From assembly GCF_039555335.1 (NCBI RefSeq), contig NC_092628.1, positions 96,483,782 through 96,547,781 of the forward strand: DNA of 64,000 nucleotides, written 5' to 3'. The notes under the pieces were generated by a model. It saw only the letters and a list, made by a program, of their open reading frames with translations, was not told the origin of the DNA and made no database searches. The position numbers were made by a program, and so were the translations under genes. Shown in pieces: positions 10,865 through 22,800 of this stretch. Every line of letters starts with the position of its first letter. Position 1 is the stretch's first letter. This DNA comes from Amphiura filiformis. Its lineage: Eukaryota > Echinodermata > Ophiuroidea > Amphilepidida > Amphiuridae.

Positions 10865-13800
10865 CTGAAATGAAGAGCAAGAGGTTCTTGGTGTCAAGTT
10901 TATTTATACATAGGTACTATCCCGCTTGCTGGTACGACTGTGTTTTTATTAAAATTTCGTTTATAGACTTTTTGCTAGTTTTTTGCTAGTTGGTGAAAAA
11001 TGACCCCTCTATAAATTATCTTCATCGTGTTTATAAACCTGTTGTAGATTTTATTACGGTCATAAATTAAGCAGAAGGTATTAAAATCTATGCCAAATAT
11101 TCTTTGTATAGCTGAAGACAAAAAGAACAAGTATTTAACCATGAACCAAAATAAAAAGTTTACACAAACAAGAAAACAGAAATACTCTAGTATATTGTGA
11201 ATTAATGCTGGAAGTGTTTTGGGCTAGTCAAAGAGAAGGGAAACAATAATTGTTTTGGCAGAACGGAAGTGGAGACAAGGTATTTTGGTGCTGGTATACT
11301 TTTCAGAGCACCGTCTCGAATACGCCCAGAAAAAGAGGCAAAAGCTTTAAAATATGAAAAACGTTTAAAATACAACATTTCGTTCTCGCATCATATATCG
11401 CAATTATTCAGAATCTTAATGTAAAGAATGTGAAGGGAGGGAAATATTTCTTGACATTTAAAAAGGGGAGGGATCCTTGGATTTGGAAATGTAAAATCCC
11501 TCAACGTTCAATACGCTATAGCGGTTCTCTAGGGATACTTGAGTGACATTTTATTTGGCTATACTTGAAGCATTTAAGTAATTCAAGTTTGCTTTTATAA
11601 AATTGCAGTAAACTTTAACATTCCGTTTATCAACCCTGACTCACCGATTACTGGTGCATTTTCTCCGGTAGGCGGTATCACTTCAGAAATAAGTTTTTCG
11701 AAGAATGACAGTGCCAACAAGTTTGTTATTGAAAACTGTAACTTTGAACCATTATCAGGCGGTAAAAAGAATACTGTGACGGCAAGAAGTGAGAGTAAAA
11801 TGACAGGAATAACTATGTAACTGATGTAGAATGAAGCCTGACGATGAAAGACAAGCCGATATTCCAAGTTGTAATAATTGATCTCACAACACACATATTT
11901 AGAGGTTACTTTTTTGGCGGCCACTTCAATTAAATCCCAGACTCCATTTTCCAAGTAGCTGAAAGTAAAAGTTGAAAAATGTTGTTAGGAATTCGCAACT
12001 AGGAAGTTTTTATAACTCAAATCGCATGTCCCATGTGTATGGCATTACATATTACTACTCCCGGTTTCAAAAAATACAGCACTAAGAAAATATTATCTTG
12101 CTTTGCCAAATGAAACATAGCTAAATCCTAATACTTTAGTTAGTTGTAACTGGCAATAAAAACCAAATTTTAATGTTTTTGTAATTTGAGGGAAAATATT
12201 TTCTTACAAGTGTAGTAGCGCAATTATAAGACTTGTCACAAATTTAAGCATTTAAAATCTTGATTATCAAACATCACAAAATATATAGAATTGCAGATTT
12301 ATACCTAGTGGTAATATAATGAAAGTAAATTAAATTAAACTTCAATACTACTTGTTTATTTTCGCTTACCATCAGCGCTTTTGAGGAACTTCCTCGTCAT
12401 CAGCCGATGTTGTTGGCTCTGATATATTTTCTTGGGTTGGTCTCTAGCCGTTTCCAAGAAATACATCAGAGCCAACAACATCGGCTGATGACGAGGAAGT
12501 TCCTCGAAAACGCTCCCGGTAAGCGAAAATAAACAAGTAGTGTTGAAGCTAAATTTAATTTACTTTCATCACAAAATATGCTTTCCAAAAATGAGAATGC
12601 ATAACTTAAAATTGATTATAGCATATATTACATACTTAAAAGGTTTTATTTTCAAATTAATTTATACTAGTATTTTATTATATTTTCATATTTACTGTAA
12701 TGTTTTCGCAATTTACTGTAATCTTTGCAACTTGATTGTCACAGCATACAAAAAGGCCATAAACATGCTAAAGCACTTTTCCTTTCATTTGCCGAAACAG
12801 GATAATATTTTTTATTCCAAAAAGAATAGTGCTGTATTTTTCTGGAATCGGGAGTAGATTCGACTTTCACAACGGGCCTAGCGGAGAACAGCCCATTAGG
12901 GTCCTTAGTCTAAAAAGGAATAAATTTCCGGTTTAGGGCATTATGTTGGTTATAGCATTAGGATTAGTGTTAGTGTTCGGCACAGGGTTAGGTTTGGGCT
13001 ATGATAAGTGTTATGATTAACAGTTGTAAGGTTTTGGGTCAGGGTTATTAGGGTTTTGGTTAGAGTTAGGATTAGTTATATATTAGGATTAGGGCTTAGG
13101 TTATAGATTAGGATTATTTACTACGCCACTGGATTGTCCTTTAACCAGTTGACAGATTGTGGCTTTCAAAATGTTTATTTTAGGTGTCCGTTTCCTACTG
13201 AAGATGCATTGGCTCTGAAAAGAGCCGTTCAAGCGGACTTCCCCGTGTGCACTGAAAGATTAGTGCCTCCAAAAAGAATCATTTCTTGTCCGGCAGCAAA
13301 TCCGTTGAAACTTTCTATAGGAAGACTAATTGTGTTCATGTAGTATATGTAGTGGATCGTTTAGTGAAGAAAAATATGATAATATACTAGAATACGAGTA
13401 TAAGTTTGAAAATAAAACCTTTTAAGTTTGTACTATATATATAATGCTATAAATGATTTTAAAATGGAGACATATCTGTAAGAGCAATAAACGTTTTGTG
13501 GAAAGGAAATAAAATTATATTTTCTATGGAAATGTTACAATAATTGTTTTAAAGCAATGATTTGTCATGATTGAAAGGTTAAGAGATTTTTCTGAAATGA
13601 AAAAAAGCCTCAAGATACTGACGGCTTGGCAACCTAAAAGTATTTGCAAATGTTCTCTGAAAGTTAAATGTGCATCTATACAAACCTTCTCTGGGTTCCA
13701 TCAATCGATTTATCTGGAGATAGATTTAATTCCTGACCATTGTAGGTCCAAGATAGAAAGGTCATATAGCAAACTTGTGTATCAAAAGGGAACCATTTCA

Positions 13801-16800
13801 CCCAAACAGGACAACTGCCACTAAAGATTGCTGGCACAAACCAGTAGACCATGCCGTCGTTGCGAACCTCCACATAAGAATCCGGTTTGTACTGCTGAAA
13901 GTCAGGACTGAAAACAAGAGCAGCAGCAATTTAACTAATCAGTGTATTAATAGTTAAAAGGTATTTTCACAATAAGAATTTTGTTAATGAAATACTATTA
14001 GGTAAATGGACATAGATTAGTTTTATACAAATGAACAACCAGTATTTTTCCAAACAATTATATCAGGGCGTCCTTGTAGTTAAAAGGCTTAATTTTGTTT
14101 TTCACGGTAAGAATTCTATATATAAACTAGCAATCAATTAAATTTGATAAGCTAGCAGGCAATTAAATGTTATGTAGCAGATTGCGTCTCAATGTTTTTT
14201 GTGAAACTGAAGCAGTTTATCTTAAACGGCACTTAATGTTTTTGAGTTCAGTATAGAGTGCCAAAATGATTCACTTTTAATTAAAAAAATATTTAAAGAA
14301 ATCAAACACGGTTTGGAGTAAAATTTGTAATGTAATGAATGGTTGACGTGATTTTAATCGATGAACTTTGAAATGGCAAATTATACAGAAGTCTATATCT
14401 ACAGTATTAATAAACTGTGTTTGTACTTGTCTATCTGTATAAAGTGAAAGGAAATATTTCATAACATCTAGGCAAGGTACGAAAATAGTTTCAAGTATTA
14501 CGGCCGCTGAGACATTCTGTAGGCCTACTATAATGTACTATTACCTTTGTTCGAGGGTAATATCAGGTTTCCAAATGGAATTATGTGGTAGAAAAATGAC
14601 ATTGGTCCCGTCGTAATCAGACGCATTCCAGGTCAAAAACTCGTCTCTCCAGACCTAGAGAGTCAAACATTCAAATCATACCAAACATGATGCAGTCATG
14701 TCTACAGTAGAATTCATCTCGACCTTTGCAGGACTTAAACCCCATTAAAAGCTATTAAACCAAGATAACACTCATTGAAAACAGCTCAACTGATTAAATC
14801 ATATCTTCTCTGGTTGTGCACAAGTGTCTGTTTTCAATGTGCGACATCGCAATAAAGCTGGTATTATAGCTTCAGTTGGGTAACCGATTATAAAGGAAAC
14901 GAAAGGAAACAATGGTATGTGTACCTTTGTTCACGAAATGAGACAAAGACCTGCTTTTTGTTAACCAGCATTCTTCAAAATGAGCAACATAATGATTGTT
15001 GACTTAACACGGTTTGGAAATAATTTCTTCATATTTTTGGTGTTATCTGTCGTTTACATATCCTTCCTAAAACACAAAAGTGCGACCCTCTCCAAACATC
15101 TAAATTAGCTAAAAATTTAGGACATGTTACAAACTATATTTTCTAGAACCTATTTAGAATAGTTTAAATGTAGCTTGTACCGTTTGTTTGTGGCATCCTT
15201 CAGAACGGAGCGGTCCGTTACCAATATAGCTCAATATTTTTGGTCAAATCTCCATTCAATTAACACGGGGAGTTGGCTAGCTATGAGCTAGCTATGCTTT
15301 GCCCTCACTCATATTTTACAAAAGTGCGACCATTTCTGAACATCTAACCTAGCTGTAATTTTAGGTCATGTTAGAGAAACATATTTGCTAGAAGTTTGGA
15401 GAATAAATTAAATATTGGCTGGTTATTTTTCACACAGTGATGTTAACTAGGCAAGTGTCCATTCTTCCAACATACATCATTTGTAGAGGTCACGCGTCAA
15501 TGGTGAGAGCACTGTGTATTGTGTATAGGAAAACGGACAGTAACTGCAGTATGAGAAAATTCCATTTCATTTAAACAAAACAAAAAATGGGAATTTTTGT
15601 ACATTATTGCTAATGGGCAGTAATTGCCCCATTAGAAAGATCCATAGATGAGTCTACTCTATATGAACTAAATCATCGCAGTTATGCGTGAAGGGATTTT
15701 GAGGATTTTTACACCATTTGAGAGAAGACACTTCATGGTTTTTGGATTTTCAAGAATTTTAAGCTACGTCCTACAATCCAAAGGGATTTATTTTTTATTG
15801 AGACACCCTGTATAATAATAATAAAAAAAAGGTTTCATCATTCTGCAACGCTTTCAATTGTCCATATTATGCATAAAATGTGATTTGTCAAAAATTGGAG
15901 TACATAATAGATGGATGATAAAACAACCCAAGTAAAGTTTTTAGTCGATATTACACAGCATTTTCGCGATGTATGACATTGAAAGGGTAAAGAACTGTAT
16001 GGTGTTGCTTCAGGAACAATTCAATCTATGCTTTTAAGCTTTCTATGCTTTGAATGCTTTCAATGTATTATTAAAATTATTACATTCGCACATTTAATTA
16101 GTCGAGGTCGTGTATAAGGCATATACGGGTAACCTTGAGCTGGGACATTGAGTTGGAAATACACGTTTATTAGTTGTAGCTAATTTGATTGCTGAAAATC
16201 ACAGTGGTTGTATAACTTGTATAAAAGAGGTATATAGAATGACACTCACTGTTTTCAGCCAGGTAAAAAGTGTGTAATGTTGGTTCCTTGTATCCTGCAA
16301 GTATATTAAAACAAATCAGTTTGTTTAATTTAATATATAGGCAGACAGTTTAGTTCAGTTTCATTTCAGTTTTCAGGCATTGCAATGTATCTTACAGAGT
16401 TAAGTAATGTGTATATAAACCTTTTTTATGACCATTTATTGAATATTTATTGAATTTTTTATTGTCCTCATTTTGGCCCACTTAAGCAGTAAAATTGCAA
16501 ACTGGAACTTGGTGTCAAATCCGTGAATAATAACGTGAGTAGGGAATTTCCATAACCTGACCACTTTTTCTGACTACCTTTTCTGACCACCTTTTCTGAC
16601 CATCTTTTTTGACAATCTTATTTGCCATTATTTTGATGTTTGCTTCATTGTTATTATCTTTACACTTTGCACAATAATGTTGTACCATTCTGGATGTTAA
16701 GTGACATAAAATTGAAATTATCAAGTGAAATTTGTTTTGTTTTTCCATACTTCCATGGTTTTTCACAGGGCAGTTAACTTCTCAGTTTAGAGAGGAGACA

Positions 16801-19800
16801 GTTATCATTTCAGGTGCTGGGTCAATAATCAATAGAGTAAACACAATTACCACTTCACAAGGTCACATTCATGATATTTGTCAAACATGCCCGGATATAT
16901 TAAGGGTGCAGCATGAATGTGAATATGGGTTTAAGGGTATACGAGGTATTGTTGGTCGAAGCAGATTTTCATTTATCTGAATCAATATATTATTGAAAAA
17001 TAACACTTTGGTGTTTTGCAGAAGTTCATTATACAAATCATATACTTTGGAAAACTTGCTTAATTTATTGTTTATGAGTTATGTACATTTTACAAAAGTG
17101 TTGTTGTTTCAGCCCTCTCTACAACATAACTCAAGAACCCCAGGACCTACAAAAGTATATCTGTGATATTTGAATTATTCTACACGCTCGCTATGAATAA
17201 GCCCAATCGCCATAACTTTCAGGTTTTTTGGGACACTTTGACCTCGGACATATCTGGAAAATTGCTGTAGGCCTAATCTTTAATTTATTATTATTATTGT
17301 AATAATGTAATCATTATAAATAATAAAATAATTAATTTATACAATAATCAAATGTTTGGGTTTGTTTTTATTCTAGTAACACGTTTTAAATTATATTTTG
17401 TACGCTCAAAACCCCAATTTTTCTGAATTTTCCCGATAGGTCAAAGGACAAAGTGTCCCAAAACTGCAAAATGTGTCCCACAATGCATTGCAAACTTCCA
17501 ATGCCGATTGGGCTTATTGAGCAATGCAATTTTTGCTAAAGCTCACTACCATTTGCAAGGTGCTGCGAACTACTTTGTTTTCTGCTGCTTCGACCAACAA
17601 TACATCGTATACCCTTAATTGTCCATCAGACAGACAAAGTCTGAACAGGTAACACTGAGGGTAACACTGGGGAGCACTCGTTTGAATGAAGTCAGGAAAA
17701 TTGGATGTGTGTGCAAAATTTTATTTTATTTGTTTTAAACCGGGGTTTTAAATAATTTCATTTACCATGAAATTGTTGTAGTTTTTAAGTTTCAAGTTTT
17801 TATTTGGAAATTGCTTTTACATCAGTGGCACTCGATCTAATGGTGCATCCAAGACATTAAATATACAAACAAAACTGTATTAAACAAAACAAAATCAAAG
17901 GATACTCGACAAGCAAAAGGTACAAATAAATAATCTAAAGTGAGAAAGAAATAACAACCATGTACCCTTAAAAATGTTGTTTATCTATTAACAAGTCCCA
18001 GAGAAAAGCTTGCTAATTATCACCCAGCATGAGTGCTGCATGACTGTCTATGATTATGGTGTAAAACACTAGGATCCAAAACATTCTCATCTATTAGTGC
18101 ACAGTTCTTTAACTCCAATACATTTGTACATTCATTGAATGACCTTTGAAAATTGGGGTACAAAAACCTCATACTCTGCAACTTGAGGTCAAATTTTGCA
18201 CTATGATTGTTTAGTTAATGTTATTGAACTATGGCATTGGGATAAGGCCATTGTGGTCTATAGTGTATGAATCAAATATCACAGGGCTCACTGTAAAAGC
18301 TGGTCAGAAAAGGTAGTCAGAAAAGGTAGTCAGAAAAGGTGGTCAGGTTATGGAAACACCCTTACAAGTACGCAAATGCGATTTTCTAGTGCTCTTACCA
18401 TGCTCTTATTGTTGACATGACATTGAATTTCAATCAGCGGTTGGCCTGGGGCATACCGGGCTACTAAGCCAAAGGTGGGGGAGGTCCACTGACTCTCTAC
18501 TGAAAAAGATTCTAGAAGGTCAAATTCGCGCGAAGCGAGCGGAAATTTGCAATTTTAATTCTAAACTTTGCCATATTTTTTTGTAAATTTCAGTACATTT
18601 ATAACGAGAGCTCACTTATTGAACAAGTCTGATTTTGGGATCTACCTGTTTATTGTTCGCGCAACCCCGACTATGTAATTTTGAAACGGACTTCGCCTGG
18701 GACCTTTGTCCCTAACACACGCTGTCAATCATACTCGCCATCTATTTGTTATCAATCCAATCTCACCACAAGCACCAAGTATTATACGTACTTCCATGCA
18801 CCAAGTTTAGAGTTTAACTTGCGCGAACAATTCCACAGATTTTTGTGTATGCTGTAGTTGGTGGTAATGGTAAATTACTTTCTTGTATTTTTGCTACATG
18901 TACTTTAATGGGATATTATTTGGTGGTATGCCTCAGAATAACACAGCTAGTCTATGAAACCTCCCGTCGTACATCTGGTTGAATCGCGAAACCATCCACA
19001 ACTATTATAGGTCCTATAGGTCATGGTGAATGGTCAATCTTGGACGTCCAAGAAATCTTAGGCGTCTATGAATTAATTGGTCAGTATTTGAATACGCTTA
19101 AGATGATTGGCGGTTTGTGATTTCTGGCTCTAGGATTCGTCGATTTATTAAATCTACCTCGAAATTCTTAGACGTCCAAGATTGCATCTTGGGCGTCTAA
19201 GATTGCATCTTTGACGTCCAAGGTTAGGTGTATATCTTAGGCGTCTTTTGAGCTATACGCCATTATAAAAAACGCTACGCTCGTTGCGACTGCGCAGTAT
19301 TACGACCACTAAACATAATGATGTTAGAGGATATAGCTTACCCATCTAGCTTACCATTTCTATCAGATTAGCAAAGAGAGGTCTGAATGTGACATTTGTT
19401 GTCGTTGAAGTTTTCTTCACAGGTCGGATATGAATGTTTGGATAATCTTGCATCAAGAAGTCTAACAATTCAAGATGTGACGAACCGTAACAACCTGGGT
19501 AAAAACATGATAAAGCATTTAATTTACACACAGTTACGTATTTCAAAAGCTTTAAAAACATAGTCGTAGAAAGGTGAGGAATTAGTTCTAATAATTATAA
19601 TATTGCGTGATCAAATATTACAAAGCATGAGAGAGTTGGAATTGAAGATTAAAGGCTGGAATCTTTTGGGACGCCAATGCAAGGATCATGGGACATCGGT
19701 CGGTTGCGAATCCAATAAGATCGGTCCGGAGGTGCATTTCTGATCCCTGTCGGGGAAAGAGTTATAGTTTTAGTGGTACAGTACTCTCTGTCTTTACTGC

Positions 19801-22800
19801 CGCCTTGTGCTATGTTGGGATCATTATTTTATTGATTAGCTCATCTGATGGTTTCTGGAGGATATGCCCGAGCCATTTCATCTGAATGAGTTGTGAAAAT
19901 GGTTGCTGGTTGGTCATCTGGTACACAGTCACATTGGATACTCTATCATGGTGGTGGTTAATCTGTAGCAGTTGGCGGCATAGCTGTGAATGTAATCCTC
20001 CAGCTTATGTGTGAAAGATGCTGAGCATAAGTTGAGCGGGGATGTGACTTGCAGTGATTTCCAGACTCTGTTGGGTTTCCAGCCATCATGTATCCAAGGT
20101 TTTGGAAAACTCCTTTAATTTCTTCACCATCCAAAATCAAACCATCGATATTTTTGCATGAGGTATATCTCTTAGAAGTACTCATGTAGTAACATCGAAT
20201 TCCTGTCAGAAAGCTGTCTACAAACACTTACTTTGCTCTAGATCAAGGCTTATATGGAAAAAGCAAGAATATATCAAGTTCAAAACTGTAGACAGACCTT
20301 GGCCTGATAATCACAGAATGCATTGTTATTTAATCAGAATAATATGACTGGAAAGCAATATATTGCAAAGAAAGATATGTATCAGGGTGGTACACACGGT
20401 CATATCATCCTTTATTGGCATAATTGTTCATTATTCTATTATTCAACTACAGATAGTTCCCATCAAAAATATGATTGAGAACATGAAAAAGCTAAGGGTT
20501 ATGCAAGTAATTATTATAGAAAAGGGAAAAGACACAACGTGTGTGTTTGGTTGCCGATCCATGCTCGTCATCGCAGGTTATTCTCCGGGTGCTCCGGTTT
20601 TCATCTTTTTTCTAAAATCGGACCTCTTCCTATCCCTGGCCGTCATATTCGGTTGGTATCACCTTTAATTTAGTAGCCTCTAAGCACTATTGGGATTTGC
20701 CTGGCTTCAGCCGAATGTTATAGATAAGTAAATAAAACGTTACAGTAACGTGTATGTATATTACTTTGTAATTAATTTGTTCATGACATTATATTAATTG
20801 ATTCGTTAGTTCTTCAATTTGACCTCGATTAAAACTATTAGTTGATCAATTCAAATGAAGTTGAATTATGTGTTTATATAAATCGTCACTAGGGTTGCAC
20901 GACTTCAGCTTGTTTTAGTAGTCGACTAGGCGGCACCAATAGTCGCGACTAGTTGACTATTGACGACTATTGAGTAAACGCTCCAAGTACCTTTCTTGCC
21001 AAAAATGCACAAATGAAACACGTGTAATATTCAAAATGAATGACACAGGCAATATAATAACAATACAAGTATGATACAAAACTAAAGACACAATTAATGT
21101 AAAATACCGGTATTGAAGCAGACATCACAAAATTTGCTTTTACTTTTTCTGGTACTTAGTAGGGAGCTTGCGATTTCCCAACGTACAAATAATACGCCCG
21201 TAACATTCAATGAACCAGAGTGTTTATCTTACCACTCTACTTTACACTCTGGAAAACTGGTAAGGGTACATGTTTGCTAAAATTAACGTAAATGATATGG
21301 TTGCACAATAACATTGTCCCCTTGAGGGTTAAAACATTAAATTATTAAAATTAAAGTTAATTTCACCCGTATGTATGTTTATTACATGGACATGTATATA
21401 GCGTTAATGTCATTGTTACATTCAGGAAAATAATATAGCTGACCAGTCAATTCAGGACGTCGTACTCTTTTGAATCAACGTTTCATGAATTTGCCGAGAA
21501 AGTGATAGGCAAGCAAGAGCCATGCGGACTACCAAGTTGGGTTCTGTGTGATATTGCGTCCCAAGAATGGTTTGCTGATGTGTGTAATACTCCCAAGTTA
21601 AGAACATATAGAAATTTTAAAACATTGTTGACACCAGAAAAATATTTGCTTGAAATTTGTGATTATCGTTATCGTAAGTCTCTTTCTAGACTTAGATGTT
21701 CAAATCACATGTTTAAGATCGAAATGGGTAGAAGGGGAAATATTGATTATTACGATCGTATTTGCTCACTTTGTAACACCGCAAGCATTGAAAATGAGTA
21801 TCATTTTATTATGTCATGTCCGTTTTTTGTAGATATAAGATCTGAAATAAATGAACTGAGCTAGCACTTGAGGTCTATGACAGTACCATCAACCATAGAC
21901 ACATACTTCAAGTACTTGGGTCAAGATGGACTCTAGTGTTGTGGACCTAAAAAGAAGAAAAGCACTAGCCTCTGTAGCATCCTGGAAACTGTAACGCATT
22001 TGGAAAAACCCATCCCTGCCAACTGAAACAAATATTAAGCTGCTTGGGACAACTGTGTTACCGTCTTCCTTTATGGGTGCGAGTCATGTGTAATCACCAA
22101 GGAGATGGAAAACAATATCAATGCTTTAACAACATCTTGCTACAGAGTCATGTTAAACATCAATATTCCAATCCATATCGGATTCCAAATGAAACAATCT
22201 ACAATCTGACCAACACCACTCCACTGGTTGTCAGGCCCACCAACTCAGATTTCGTGGCCATATACAAATACTTCGCCTACACACAAGGAGCCTGTGAAAG
22301 AATATGCCCTTTATATTTCACCACATGGGAAGAGGAAACAAGGACGTCCATGTTGCGGCCAAACAAAATTGCTTCGCTAGCCCAAGATCACAGTCGTTGG
22401 CGAAAGCTTGTAGTCGCAGCCGACTGATGATGATGATGATGATGACTCCTTTTGATATACTTAATTAAAAATTTTCTCTATTTTAATTTACATCGACATT
22501 GAAATGTGTAAAGCCTAGCAAAATGTATCCAATTTATACAAATCAATTGCATACATCAGTAACCAAGGAAACTGTTATTTCAACTATATGTAAATTGCAA
22601 GACGTGATTCGTGATGATTAATGTGAGTCCTTGAAAAATGTGAGGTTTTGACACGTGTAAGCCAGTACATTGCAGTGAGTTATCATTCTCTTTTGAACAT
22701 CACATTGCTCTAGTAGGCCTATATAATATCAACCACACATTTTAGTTTAATGGACCTGATTAAGGGTAGACGGGGTATTGTTGGTCGAAGCAACCTAAAA

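Larger units (their letters stand above)
16534..18362. mobile_element. Nonautonomous DNA element with ~70-bp TIRs made of CTGACYACCTTTT units
   Basis: Left terminus gggaatttccataacctgac and right terminus inverse of gggtgtttccataacctgac, each continuing through three or four CTGAC-[CT]ACCTTTT units. The interior has no transposase. A partial relative lies at about 39740-39965. The right interior (about 17780-18060) looks like a minus-strand LINE 3' tail. R1 copy 3 is inserted at 16931-17618. Confidence 0.75.

Noticed and set aside
12540..12857. 105-codon plus-strand open frame
   Set aside because: It lies within the right arms of the foldback in gene A intron 5, and is AT-rich with no motif.
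13567..13957. Plus-strand open frames over gene A exon 5
   Set aside because: They are antisense shadows of the Cys-loop exon, whose frame, splice sites and motifs are certain.
20888..20990. hAT-like terminus (ctagggttgcacgac)
   Set aside because: No matching opposite terminus or 8-bp duplication was found.
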